A stretch of 64,000 nucleotides of DNA from assembly GCA_027924585.1 (NCBI GenBank), contig BSBM01000361.1, forward strand, positions 68,236,001 to 68,300,000. Reading direction: 5' to 3'. Positions 44,863 to 56,473 of this stretch are shown one piece after another. Made by a program: the position numbers and the translations under genes. This stretch comes from Larix kaempferi (Eukaryota > Streptophyta > Pinopsida > Pinales > Pinaceae). The notes beneath the pieces are model-generated. The model saw only the letters and a program-made list of their open reading frames with translations, had not been told where the DNA came from and searched no databases. The number at the start of each line of letters is the position of its first letter. Positions within the stretch are counted from its first letter, which is position 1.

Positions 44863-46277
44863 TGTTTGTGCCAGAAATTGTTACTAAGGCTAAGGTAACA
44901 AGCCAACACAATCTCAAGAGTAAAATTCAATTCAAACTAGGGTTTAGGGTTTTGTTTTATGTGTTTTTGGTCATAACTTCAAGAACATGTAGGGAATACA
45001 TTCAACAGATAAGCAACAACTAAATCATACACATATATTGATAAAGATGCATATATATCACAAAAATCCAACAAAAGACTGTACTAAAGTTCACACATAA
45101 AGGACAAGCACTACTAGAAAATACACATTAACCAGCAATGAATTTGTCATTCATGAAACTAAAGAAGTTCAAACATGAAGCCAACACAGATCAAATGAAG
45201 GGGAAAGAGTCATATATTCATAGTTTCATCAGTAAATGCATATAAGAGTTACAGTACCTATCTTTGAATAAGTCTGAAAGTACAAACAGCTAGCAGACCT
45301 CCTGATGCTCCCAAAAATCAGAACCTTTCTTCAGTCCCTTTGTCCCTTTTTTATAATTACAAAGAAGTAGTTCCATCTCCCCTTCATTAGGTCGAAATTT
45401 AAACTACCCAACAGTTACATTAACTAACTAACTCAACTAATTGACTAAAAATAGCAAATCGGATTCCTGGCAAATATGGCGAATTTCTGGAAAATAGGTG
45501 TCTTCATATTATTTCTTTGGCTGCTGGTAAATGAATTCGGAAGCCCTAATTCTTGCTGGCGTTAAAAACACTTGTCTTCTCTTCACAGCAACACAATCCA
45601 CCTTTTTAGCAGTTAACTCTTCTTCACGAACACTCCTTTCTTATAGTAATATGTGTAGAAAGAGAAATTTGACAGCTTAGACCGGGATTTGCTGGTTTTT
45701 TGTGCAACTGATTTCACATACCATGCAATGATGAGCCTGTTCTGCTTCGTGAATGATAACCAACTAAAATCATGCTTAAACTGTAGCAAACACGTGTTGA
45801 AACACTCACACAAGGCGATTAGTCACTCACATACTGCATCATGATTGAAATCCATTTGAAATTTGAAAAAACAAAGGGCCGCGATATTCTTGTGGCGCGC
45901 CCTTTGTTAAAATTTTGTCTAGCGCTACAAGAATAGCTGCCATGCTCTAATTTCGCAGTTTTTTTAACTTTCTTCTAATTTGTCGGAGGTTCTAACAGTT
46001 ACTTGGTTTAAGAAATAAGTTTAACTGCTCTCTAAACACATTAATGAATCAATCTTTGAAAATATGTCCTTCTTTAACCCCCTTTGAAATATAAAAGATC
46101 AACCAAAATCAAATAAAACCTAAAAAAATGGGCTCAAAACTTATTCAATTACCCATAGAGTTTCTAAGGAGACTAAAACCGAAACCTAAAACGAAAATTT
46201 TAACTGAGGTAGATTGAAAAACAAACCAAAACTGGAGAAAATAAATCAAAAATGGAGAAAAATTTACTGACTTAACA
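44863..46277 (-). repeat. 5' LTR of nested gypsy element
   Basis: 1415 bp, about 98% identical to 37165-38580. The inverted pair of the other LTR is here broken by one change (TATTCTTGTGGCG versus CGCTACAAGAATA). Confidence 0.95.
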
Positions 46278-46513
46278 ATATGCAAAGCTAACTAAATGAG
46301 ATGTTTACAAAGACCAAATACAATATTTGGGTCACATAATATCATCCCAAGGTATTGCGGTGGATCCTGATAAAATCAAGGCCATAACGAGCAAGCCTAC
46401 TCCCCAAAATGTAAGCGATGTACTCTATTTTATGGGATTATCCGGATACTATCGGAAATTCATTGAAGGATTCTCCAAAGTGGCTCATCCTATCACCTCT
46501 CTTCAGAGAAAGG
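46278..46513 (+). pseudogene. gypsy reverse transcriptase, continuation of the plus-strand element
   Basis: After the ATATG duplication the RT frame of 37164 resumes. One stop (TGA in ACTAAATGAGATG) precedes YLGHIISSQGIAVDPDKIKAI, the thumb/connection motif that normally follows the palm, then YYRKFIEGFSKVAHPITSL. The frame is cut at 46513 by TGTTGGTCACCC, the next LTR. This confirms that 34473-37164 and this fragment were one element. Confidence 0.92.
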
Positions 46514-48009
46514 TGTTGGTCACCCTATATGCAAATTAATTACAACTAACACACAGGATGCTCAATATGAATTGTCAACCCAGGGAAGTCTTTTATTTCA
46601 ATGGAAATAAGCACAATATATTCATAAACATTTCAAGTAGTTGATTAAGTAAATGGAGATAAATTTTCATACCTATGTGCTCTTCCAAGCTCACCTCATA
46701 ACTAAAACTAATCTAACTTATCCATCTAGGAATTCACAGTACAATTACCTTCCTACAAATATCAATCCAACAGATACTGATCTAGGAATAAAAATGAACT
46801 AGATTACTTTTGCAAGAAGTTAAATCCTATAATTATCAAACTACAGTATTCAATCTCTACTGAACTAATTCATCTAGCAGCTACTGTAACTCAATCACAA
46901 TTTTCCTAATCTAATGAATTCAGGAAAGATACAACAACAACCAGGAACTAGAAATAGCTTGAACTCTAATTTGATTAATATTGGAAATCCTAGGAAGAAT
47001 AAATGACTGAAAGGAATTAGAGCTGAGCTTGGTTGTAACAATTGATCTAACACACTCTGCATGAATTCAACTAACCTACACAGTTGATTGTAACACCACA
47101 CAGTTGTAGCTATTCAGGATGCAATCATAAACTACCAGAAAGGAATGCAAGTATCAATCCACTATTGCAGCTTGCAGTAACACATCTAATGCAATTCCAC
47201 ACCACACAACATAAAGGAAATTAACTACCTACTTAACTCAGCTATCACTGTGAGAAGAAGGGCCCTGGCATTCTAACAGAGATGTCATAGAATAACACAA
47301 ATTAAAACTCAGATATAAGAAACTCTGCTCCTTGTATTAAGAATGATGAAATCACAGTCACAACTCTCTGTCTCAGCTTATACAATTAGAAATTCTCCAA
47401 CCCCAGCCTCAGAATGCCTCTTTACTTTTATACCCCATGACATGAAATCGTTACACCAAAATATCGGGAAACCATGAAGATCTACGATCTTTAGGCTGCC
47501 GATTTATAATGTAACTGTTACAGCCATAAGTGATCTTGAATGAAATCGTTGCATTTAGGCCTGAGCTATTGTATGTTGTCACAACCCCGAATAGATTTGA
47601 GATGAGTGGACTGGTTGGTACTCGGATGTTCTATTGTGACTTAGTCGCAGCTATCCAAGTGGAGGAATGCTCGAACTGTTGCTGTGAATTGTGGAACCGA
47701 ACTCAAGAAGGAACAGCTGGCGCCCTATATGCCTCTTCTCCAAGGTCAGCGAGCTGCTACACCCGCAGTCTTGTAAAGGATTCTGGACTATCTTTATCGA
47801 ATCAGACAATATTAGAACAACCTTAAAAGATAGAGTACAAAACCATAAAAAAATCTAGCATTAATTGAATAAAACAATAATAGAGTATACTTGTAGCAAT
47901 CCATGCTTTGCTTGGGAAAGTATCTTCTTAGATTAAGGAATAGTAAGGAAAAATAGGGAAAAAGGTGTAGATAGGTGTAGGAAAAAAGGGGCTATTTTGA
48001 GGCCCAACA
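46514..48009 (-). repeat. 3' LTR of Athila-like element
   Basis: Starts TGTTGG and ends CCCAACA, giving a perfect terminal inverted TGTTGG/CCAACA. A minus-strand TATAAAAGTA is at 47423-47432. No partner LTR is in the window; the boundary rests on the interrupted RT on the left and the polypurine tract on the right. Confidence 0.8.
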
Positions 48010-48021
48010 TCTCCCCCCACC
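48010..48021 (-). other. polypurine tract of Athila-like element
   Basis: Minus-strand GGTGGGGGGAGA directly before the LTR. Confidence 0.85.
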
Positions 48022-48548
48022 TATCCAATTGCATGTCCTCATGCAAAAACCAACTAATCCGAGTTTGAATCTGGTCCCAGTTCATGTCGAGAGGAAACAT
48101 TGAAGGAAATGTCAAGTTCCTTGCCTGCTTCCAAAAACCCATTGCAAGCAATCCAATATTCCCAACACTTCTTTTCTTATGCCTTGGTCAGTGTATAATT
48201 GTCCTTGTACTGTCCTCCTAGCCACCATATAAGTGGAAATTTAAACTTGAGTCCCAGCTAGTGTAACCCACAAGTTCTCATGCAATTGACATACCCTGCT
48301 ACCCTAGAAAGATCTAATTTAAAATTCCTAAAGCAGTATGGGTCCCTTTTCTTCAAAGATGGAGAGGAAGTTTGCCACCTGTGCTTTCTACCTTCTAAGG
48401 CAAGATGCTTCTTTTTGGTGATCAAGTCAACACAGGTAAAGATAACTTTCTCTTGCATCCTCTTTAGATGCTGAGTCTTCGAAGGAGATAAGAAACACCT
48501 TCCATGGTTTATAAGAAGAACACGAGGAGATTGGGGTTCACTCCTAAT
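48022..48548. other. 3' untranslated region of Athila-like element
   Basis: Between the env-like stop (48549-48551) and the polypurine tract. No coding frame; short ORFs on either strand lack domains. Confidence 0.5.
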
Positions 48549-51500
48549 CTATAGATTGGCGCTGGCCTCATTCTTAGAGATTGTATAGAAGGCATATTCC
48601 CACTGCACATGAGTATTAACAAAAGAGGCAAAGGATCTCAACTGAACATCCCCTGCATAGGGAATAGGACTAGAGCGAGATTCACTAATACATGCCATAT
48701 CATGCAAATATAATTCACACAACATGTGCTACTCCAGAAAACTGCTTAACAGAAAGGTCTCCACAAAATGGGAAGGAATTGTCAATTGATAAGGTCTATC
48801 ATCTTGTAAGGCTTTTAATTTAAACAGGGTCATTTGTTCATACAGGAATATTGGGTAGGAAGAAGATGGGTCTCTTGAACTCAGCAGCTCCTGCGAGAAG
48901 GCATACATTTGGTCTTTTTCTTTTTGCATGGATTTTAATTTCTTCAAATCCTCCAATTATTTTTGCAGCCTCTCCATTTGAGATTTCTGAAGAGTTGATT
49001 CCTCTTCCCACTTCTCCCTGAATTCCTTGATAGTCTTTCTATGCTCAGAGAGAGGGAACATCCCTTCTCGACACTTATCAATATACTTTTTCCATTTATT
49101 TAGCTCCAACTGTAACAAGGAAAGCTTTTTCTCCAAGTGTTGAATTCTTCTATCCTCCACATCTTTTTCTTCATTAGAATCTAAATTAATGATGTCTTGA
49201 GATAGTATCATTCTTACCTCGTCACCAGATGTTCCATCTTCCTCATTTTGGATTGGCAGTGTAACAACTTCCTCTTCCATCGGTGTTGCAATGGCCTCTG
49301 CTTGTGTTGCAATCTCAGTAGTTGATTTTGATGGTGCTGGTTCTTATGTAACAACATCCTCTTCCTGTTCTTTACCCTCGATAACTTCCATTTGTGTTGC
49401 TGAGTCAACAAATAATTTTGAGAATATTGGTTCTTGTGTAACAACATTCTCTTCCTCAATACCAAATTCAACAACTTCTATATGAGTTGCAGCCTCAACA
49501 AATACCTTTAGGAATGTTGGTTCTTGTCTGGTAGCATCCTTTCTTTCCAATTCAGTCTCAACAACTTCAGTCTGAGTTGCAATTTCAACAAACATTTTTA
49601 AAGGCACTGGTTCTTGTGTAACAGTGTCTTTCCTTTGGGACTCAATATCAACAATTGTTGTCTGGGTTCCAACTTCACTAAGCATTTTCAAGGATGCTGG
49701 TTCTTGTGTAACAACACCTTGTTTCTCAATTTATTCAGATTGATGAGGTTTTTCTTGCATTACCTCAATGTCTTCTGGAAGATGAGACTGGTCCTGGCAT
49801 AATTTAGTATTTCCTAATGGCTAGGATTGCATTCCTTCATCTTCCCCTAGCTCCAAATTAGGGATTATGTCTATTTCTGGCTCATCCTCCTTCATCGACT
49901 CTTCTGCATGTACACTTTCTCCTTCTTTCTTTGCTTGTGCAGGCTCTTGTGCTACCAAACCCAGAACAATGACTATGTGCCTTGCAGAGAATAATATGTC
50001 TCCACATTCTGGGCATACCCTTTCTCCTTGTTCTTCACTTCTCAAAACAGGAGCTGAATTTTCTAACAGATTTGCATCCTCCACTAATGTGTTCAAACCC
50101 TTCTCTATCCGATTTCTGGTTGCTTCCTTCCATTTCTCCAATTATTTTCAAAGGAATTGCACCTCCTCCTTTAGCAACTCATTTTCGAAAAGAAGGTTTT
50201 CAATTTGGGGTTCTTCCACTGCAGGTTCTTCTGTAATAGTTAGTGATTTGGGATTTAAGATGGGAATTTCAATACCTACCCCAACCGCACCTACTGTTCC
50301 TGCTGTGGGAATTCCAATTTTTTTCTCTAATTGCACATGCTTCCTCTGCCTCTATAATAGCTTGAGTATTTCTCTTCTCCCAAAATCCCGATGGCTAGCC
50401 TTCACTGAATGCTGCTTCTATTTTTGTAATAGCTCGAGTCCTTCTCTTCTTTACTGTAGTAGATGTCTGATCCTTATTACCTAACCTTTTTCTTCTTTTC
50501 CATGACACAAGGGTTTCCATATTTTCAGAAAGAGGAATGAATTCCTCCTCTTCAACAATGGTTCCCCTCATTTCAGGGGAGGATGCAACATACAACACTT
50601 CCTTATTTCCTCCTTTTTCTATCTCTACCTGGCATTCTTCCTTTTGCATTGCAACTTCCGCAACTGTAGCTTCCACTGTCGTAGCTTCAACCACTGTCGT
50701 AGCTTCAACAGTTGCCCCAGTTTCAGCGTCCTCTACTGCAACTACCATCTTCACTGCTTCAGCTTCTACCCTAACTACAACTTCAATTGGGTCTGTTTCT
50801 TTGTCGATAGGATTTGCTATTGTTGCAGCTTCCAATATCACTGCCTCATTTTCCACGGGTTCCATCATATCCTCTTCTGCAACAGGGTTCGCTGCTATCG
50901 CAATTTCCCTCATATTTACCTCTTCCACCCGTTCTTCCACTGCTCCATCCCTCCCCCAAATTGAATTGGAGGAACTCCGATCCTCATTTACCCTGTCAAC
51001 CCCTCCAATTGCCACAGCAGGGGCTCGGGGTACCCTTGGTCGAGCTACAAACTCCTCCCATGAAAAATTATGGTGTGCAAGTGCCTGTAAGATTAACAAT
51101 TTAATCAACCCATGGTTTGAGAATGAAGATAAAGGATGTCGGGCATCCTTGACATACCCAGCCATAGTTTGCAGAGATTGTAAAAGATAAAAAGGCATAT
51201 TTAACAATTTGCGCTGGCGTAAATGTTAAAGGAGGTAAAATTCATATATGTGAACCACTTTGTACCTACCTTCACAGGAAATGTATTTCTTGATGAAAGT
51301 CACCACCTAATTCTAGGGATTTGGCAAGGATTCCATGGATACTCCTCTCGGATGTGGCTGAACAACCTCTCCTGTGGCCAAAAAGTCGGCAGTTGCAGTC
51401 GAATTATCGCACTTCCGACCAAACCATTGCATTCCAGTTATGGGAAACCCTATTACTTCCACCATGATTGCTTCTAAAACATCCACTCTAATACCTCGAA

Positions 51501-51720
51501 CCTTTGAATGAGTGTTAGTTAAATTTTGAGAAAACTCAAGTGCGGTTTCTACATGAAAATCATTCAACCGCTGGAAATATTCAATCCAGCCAGCTTCCTA
51601 GAAGATGGTAAAAACTGCTTTGTTTGCACACAGAGGCTCTATGCTGACAGGCTCATGTCATACCGGGATGCCCATATTGAAGAGCTGTCTATAAATTTGG
51701 CTATCAATGGGGTGAGTTAC
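48549..51720 (-). pseudogene. env-like / putative plant transposon protein with coiled coil
   Basis: One long minus-strand gene with a few stops and frame changes. The N-terminal domain (about 51720-51060) includes EAGWIEYFQRLNDFHVETAL, VEVIGFPITGMQWFGRK, then after two stops FIKKYISCEGRYKVVHIYEF and LLNMPFYLLQSLQTMAGYV. This arrangement is seen in the plant transposon / envelope-like proteins coded after integrase in Athila-type elements. The middle part is acidic and Val/Ala-rich (51050-50520), with a nuclear-type basic cluster (WKRRKRLGNK). Then come five 30-residue repeats (49281-49730), a coiled coil (HLEKKLSLLQLELNKWKKYI, about 49190-48900) and a C-terminal tail ending at 48549. No signal peptide or membrane segment is seen, so true envelope function is doubtful. 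Confidence 0.6.
49281..49730 (-). repeat. 90-bp coding tandem repeat (5 copies)
   Basis: On the plus strand GGTTCTT recurs at 49339, 49429, 49519, 49609 and 49699, exactly 90 bp apart. Each copy codes 30 residues of the form VTQEPxxxKxFVExATQxEV plus an acidic ten. The frame is kept in all copies apart from one stop. Confidence 0.88.
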
Positions 51721-52309
51721 AGTCTCAGACGTCGAGTGACTGCATGCAGAGATGAGCAATGGAGAGCCGAAGGTTTGGGTATTTTCGGAAAGGTGGCACG
51801 GTTATTTTTAGGAATTGGCATAGCTATTTTTTGGATAAAAAGTGGTGACAAGTCGTCGCACGGGCAAGTTCGAATGGCGGTTGTATACCGAAAATGGAGG
51901 ACGAATTAGACGTAGTCACCACCTCAGCTGATTGGATAAAGATAAATGACATGAACTAATGACAGAATATACTCATTATTGATTACCGCATTAAGTCATG
52001 CCTAATTATGTTCATGGTTAAGACTCATACCTTTGAATATAATGCCAATCCGTCGTTTTGCATGATGGCGCCTTTCCATGGTCACATCGCTGATAGGATC
52101 ATCAATTTGTACATGCACTCATGAGCTGACCATTGTCGAGTGGCAAATAAAGTACATCCACGTTGGCATAGATCATAAAGATATGTGGCAGACATGTAAG
52201 ATTTTGAATGTTCATTGTGGAGAATGGAGGACACTAATATTGATGAACAGAGATATAATGAAGTTCCAATGAGGAAGTAGCGGAGTCGCGGCTGCCAAGA
52301 AAAATGGAC

Positions 52310-52765
52310 AAATTTAGCTGTTGCAACCGCTCGAAATAGGAAAAAGAGGCACTTTTAGCAGTGTTGCAGCTGCGTGAAAAATAGAAAAGATAGGCAATTC
52401 TAGTGGATGTTGTAGTTGCGTGAAGTAGGACAGATAGGAAATTTAGCGACTATTGTAGCTGCACGAAATAGGAAAGATAGGCAATTTAGTGATTGTTGCA
52501 GCTGTGTGAAATAGGAAAGATAGGAAACTTGGCAGTGGTGCAGCTGCTAATGATAGGAAAAATGGGCAATTTTAGCGGGTGTTGCAGCTACGTAAAAGAG
52601 AAATAGACAGCTCAGCAGTGTTGCAGCTGTGCAAAAAAGCGATTTGGGCGGGATATAGTACCATTGTAGCTGCAGGAAAAAAAATATAAGCCAAATGAAG
52701 CTATGTTGCAGCTGCAAAAATAGAAATTTGGGCGGGATTTTGCAGTGTTGCAGCTGTGGGAAAAA
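52310..52765 (-). repeat. ~42-bp minisatellite with TTGCAGCTG core (~11 copies)
   Basis: The core (G)TTG(C/T)AGCTG occurs near 52319, 52363, 52409, 52453, 52495, 52539, 52580, 52620, 52664, 52705 and 52746. Spacers of about 30 bp read GAAATAGGAAAGATAGGCAA or GGGCGGGAT. It lies between integrase and the env-like ORF. Every well-preserved copy contains the CAGCTG palindrome. Confidence 0.85.
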
Positions 52766-53082
52766 GAGATAAGCCATATTTTGCTGAGTATCTGTTGTTG
52801 CATCATTCTTTTCTTCCGAGGAATTATTCATAGAAAAGGGGGATAAACCAGAATGCCACAATCACTCAGCCCAAGTTGCAACTGCCTCCATTCAAGTGAT
52901 CTTCCATGCATAAGCCTGTTTAGAGTTCTTAAAAATAACAAAAACCCATCAAATCTGAAAAATAAAATCAAATAAAAGAAAAGAAAATGATTTATTTATA
53001 TACAGAAAAATTTATGCTGAATTGCAACATCCTTTTCTTAAAAATTATTAGGGATAGGGAAAATTCCTTGCTCCTGAATCAG

Positions 53083-54984
53083 CTAGTAATCTAGATCAGC
53101 TGGTACATGTGAAAGAAATGCATCCCTTGAAACTGGTTTATGGTACAGTTGCAGCCGATGACCATTGGAAAATAGTGGTGTTCTGTTTTCATCGATGGTG
53201 ATCAACCGAACTATTCCATTGTCAAATACTCTGTTTATCTGATACGGTCCCAGCCATCTTGTATGTAATTTTCCTTTGAAATCCCTTTTAAACCGTGAAT
53301 CATGCAACAAAGCCCAATATCCCTCACATAAGACTTTCTTCTTTATAAATTTATCGTCCCACTTGGAGCGCTACTGTTGGATCAAGGCTGTATGATGAAC
53401 TGCAGCTGTGCACTTCTCATCCAACTCATCAAGTTGATTCAAACGGTTCCTCCGAGATTTTGTTAAATCAAGGTTTGCTTCCATGGATGTCTTCAAAGTT
53501 ATGATTTCAAATTCAATTGGGAAGACAACATTTTTGCCATACACCAACTCATATGGGGAAAAACCAGTGGTGTTGCGCCATGTGGTGTGATAATCTCATA
53601 GTGCCTTTGGGAGTCTGTCCGCCCAATCTTTTCGGTGACTTTTCATTGTTTTTGTTAAAATAGCCTCAATGACCTTATTTGTGCTTTCCACTTGGCCATT
53701 GGCATGTGGGTGTTATAGTGAGGTTATTTTGTGTTGAATGTGAAACTTCTGTAACAGGGATTCCAATTTGTGAGACATGAACTGTGGTCCACCATCTGTA
53801 ATGATTTCCTTGGGTACTCCAAACCGAGTAAAAATTTCTTCATACAGGAAATCAATTACAGCCCGATCATTGGCTCTAACCAAAGATACAACTTCCACCC
53901 ATTTAGTCATGTAATCTGTGCAAACCAACATGTAAACTTTCTACTTTGAGGGAGGGTTGATAGGCCCTACAAAATCTAAAACCCATCTATCAAAAGGTTC
54001 AACCACAAGCTGTGGCTGAAGGGGCATTTCATCTAATCTGTTAGGCTAGCCCATCGTCTGGCAGCTATCACAAGCCTGAATATACTTTTTCACATCTCTG
54101 AACAATGTCAACCAATAATATCCCATCCTTAAAACCTTATGACCTGTCCTTTTGTCAGCAAAATGTCCCCCACAGGGCTCATCATGGCAAGCTTTCAGGA
54201 TACTGAAAATTTCATCTTCTCTTACACATCTTATGATTTCCAAGTCAAGACATGTGTAGGAAAAGATGTCCATCAATCCAGCAATACCGAGTACTCTACT
54301 GTATAATCTTTATTTTTTCTCTCTTCGATAGATGTGCTGGAAGCTTACCTGCAGCCAAAAAGTTAGCAATACCTGTGTACCATGGGGAATGAGATGATAC
54401 TGCAAACAAATGCTCATCAGGAAAGGAATCTTCCACTGGTAAACTGCCATCATTATTAGTGAGTCGAGATAAAAAGTCAGCAACAATGTTTTCCTTTCCT
54501 GGTCTGTCAATAATTGTAATGTCAAATTCCTGGAACAGTAACATCCATCTAGTAACTCTACCATTCGTGATTGGTTTATTCATTAAGTATTTGATGGTTG
54601 AATGGTCAGTGTGCACAAAAGTAGAATATACAGTAATATAGTGTCTAAATTTGTTGATGGCATAGACAATGGAAAGGAATTCCTTCTTTGTAACAGTATA
54701 GTTCAGTTTAGGAGGGGCCAGGTTCTTACCAATATAATAAATTGCATAGGGAGTGTGAACTTCGTGCTTTCCTAATACTGCTCCAATGGCAGTATCTGAA
54801 GCATCAGATGAGATATGAAAAGGCAGAGCCCAATTGGGACCTCATAAGGTAGGTGATGTAGATAGCCTCTTCTTAAGTTCAGTGAACATTGTTTGGCATG
54901 CATCATTCCAATCAAACTGTGCATCCTTCATCAGTAGAGTGAACAAAGGAGAAGCTAGATTGGAAAATTTTTCTATGAATATTC
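53083..54984 (-). pseudogene. Athila-like pol fragment: RNase H and integrase
   Basis: Minus-strand order: RNase H (SSDASDTAIGAVLGKHEV, TKKEFLSIVYAI, HTDHSTIKYLM), open from 54616 to 54296 and partly upstream; integrase finger (HDEPCGGHFADKRTGHKVL, CDSCQTMG; 54276-54046); core with CTDYMTKWVEV and ITDGGPQFMSHK (53931-53713); VESTNK-type third acid in the frame-damaged stretch 53700-53320; C-terminal part GKLHTRWLGPYQINRVFDNG (53310-53083). Several stops separate these. RT is cut off at 54984 by the copia LTR. The ends fit a single decayed Athila-like pol. Confidence 0.85.
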
Positions 54985-55369
54985 TGTTAGGAACCCATGC
55001 CAACCCTTCTCTTTACTTTGTTAGTATATTGTTGTTGGATGCATATGTTTTGTATGTCGTCCCATAGTAATTGTTGATCCATAGTTTGTGTTATTGTTGT
55101 TGGGCGCATATGCTTTGTAAGCCACCCATAGTATTTGTTGATCCATAGTTTGTATTGGCCCATGGTTTTGACCCATAGTATTGGCACCTAGATTCAGTAT
55201 ATAAGTGTGTGTTGAGGCCAATGAAGGCACCATGAATTTATTTGTATTGAGCTTGCTCAAAGGAGGTTTCCCCCTCGAAGTGGACCGTGATCAATAAAAT
55301 TGATTCTAAGTTCTGTTCTTACTGCTATCTCGTGTATTTTTATTAATTAATTGTTGCAGGTTCCTCACA
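54985..55369 (+). repeat. 5' LTR of plus-strand element
   Basis: TGTTAGGAACCC to CCTCACA. Contains two ~65-bp tandem units (TTGTTGTTGG(A/G)(T/C)GCATATG..., about 55029-55157), TATATAAG at 55198-55205 and AATAAA at 55293-55298, giving a complete U3-R-U5 layout. Confidence 0.82.
55198..55205 (+). promoter_or_regulatory. LTR TATA box
   Basis: TATATAAG, about 95 bp before the AATAAA at 55293. Confidence 0.7.
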
Positions 55370-55371
55370 TC

Positions 55372-55383
55372 TGGTATCAGAGC
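55372..55383 (+). other. primer-binding site, initiator-Met tRNA type
   Basis: TGGTATCAGAGC two bases after the LTR end at 55369. Confidence 0.9.
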
Positions 55384-56074
55384 ACTTTCTTAGGCTCATT
55401 GGGTGGAATTTCTGCCAATTTTTTTTTTCTTTTTCGCATCTGTTGCAAGTTTGGATCTGGGAATAATCCCTATCCACTTAACTGTGGGAAGTACTTGGGC
55501 ATAAGCCCTAAAAATCATTGTGAGGAGTACCACAGAAAACCCAAAGTAGCTGTCCCATTGAGAGTACCTACCAACGAAAAGGGAAATGAGCCCTACCTGA
55601 TTGACTAGTTCCCACCTGTGAGGTAAACCAAGAGCTATCGTTTGTGGCAAAGCGATTATCAGTTTTACCTGAGCTATGGAGTGAGGGGTACTGCACCAAT
55701 ACGCAAGCCATTAGACAGCATTGGTATCCGAGTGAAACCCCTAAACTGTTAGGAAGCCGAACATACCCAGGGTCCATATCTATTTTTAGCTGAACTATTG
55801 CCGATCATTTCCGCGTCGTTTTAGATCCATTCTAAAAGCCGTTCCCGATCTAGCCGTTCCAGATCTATTCTGAAATCTATTTCAGATCCAGCCATTTTCG
55901 ATCCATTTGGCATCATTCCAGACCCATCTATTGTCGATCCCTTCCACATCGTTGTAGATCCAATTGTCCCAATCCCTTTTGCATCGTTGCAGATCCATTT
56001 CTGGAAAAAAAAAATGTTTTTTCGCCATATTTCCCTTGTTTTAACTCTGTTTCCATTGAAACTTCCCGGACACC
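55384..56074 (+). other. copia-type leader with degenerate AGATCCATT repeats
   Basis: Non-coding. From about 55797 to 56003 short elements such as GATCCATT, CGTTGCAGATCC and CATCGTTGTAGATCC recur irregularly every 20-40 bp. It ends GGACACC before the X2 terminus. Confidence 0.55.
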
Positions 56075-56462
56075 TGTAGCTAGGGTTTTACCCCTAGCTT
56101 GTGCAAATGAGCACCTACTAAGGAGAATGGACTCCTTAGTAGTAGTTCAGTAAATGTAAATAACTAAGCTAAAACAGAAATTAAATTACTTATAAAACAT
56201 TCATGAAACATAAACAACAAATTTAAAGAATGGTTTTTTGTATTGATATTACCTTCAATGTGAAGGTTTGATGAAGCCCTTTGCAATGTCCAAGAGGATG
56301 CTCCAAGCTCCAATATGCTCCTTCTCTTTCTCCAATGGTGGGAATGGGCCAAAGGTGGCACTCAAGGTGAAAGTAGTTCAATGGTGAACTAGGGTTTCGA
56401 GAGAGATTTTGGCAGAGTAAGGGTGCTTGTGATTGTGGATCTGGAATAAGGGATCTCCATCA

Positions 56463-56473
56463 CCTATTTATAG
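56463..56473 (-). promoter_or_regulatory. X2 LTR TATA box
   Basis: Minus-strand CTATAAATAGG, conserved with X1. Confidence 0.75.

Larger units (their letters stand above)
37165..46277 (-). mobile_element. Ty3/gypsy Tat/Athila-like element nested in the plus-strand gypsy
   Basis: Complete: LTRs 37165-38580 and 44863-46277, ATATG duplication, Asp-tRNA primer site, gag and pol in one frame. By eye the LTRs differ at about 25-30 of ~1416 positions (~2%), making this the youngest datable insertion here. Domain order is gag, protease, RNase H, RT, degenerate RNase H, integrase. A catalytic change in RT and two integrase nonsense codons make it non-autonomous now. Confidence 0.95.
34473..46513 (+). 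mobile_element. plus-strand Ty3/gypsy element, split by insertion and truncated
   Basis: Primer site, gag, protease and RT read in order to 37164. The RT frame resumes at 46278 after the 9.1-kb inserted element, with the ATATG duplication on both sides. The element is cut at 46513 by the LTR of another element, so RNase H, integrase and 3' LTR are absent from the window. Confidence 0.85.
46514..54984 (-). mobile_element. Athila-like Ty3/gypsy element, 3' half
   Basis: LTR 46514-48009, polypurine tract 48010-48021, env-like ORF remnant, minisatellite, integrase, RNase H. Reading 5' to 3' on the minus strand, pol is followed by a further sense ORF and then the LTR, as in env-class Athila/Calypso elements. 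The 5' half is displaced by the copia inserted at 54985 and is not in the window. Confidence 0.82.
54985..56074 (+). mobile_element. Ty1/copia-type element, 5' LTR and leader only
   Basis: A 385-bp LTR and a perfect initiator-Met primer site inserted into the Athila-like RNase H/RT sequence. The leader runs to 56074, where X2 interrupts it. The coding region is beyond the window. The superfamily call rests on LTR size and primer site only. Confidence 0.7.

Noticed and set aside
44736-44917. N-terminal extension of the nested gag ORF ([16 protein letters not shown])
   Set aside because: It looks like a signal peptide but overlaps the primer-binding site and LTR, so the frame is open by chance; the ATG at 44735 is the natural gag start.
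51526-51909. 127-residue plus-strand ORF
   Set aside because: The opposite strand reads as the N-terminus of the env-like protein (LNDFHVETALEFSQN), so the plus-strand frame is most likely a shadow.
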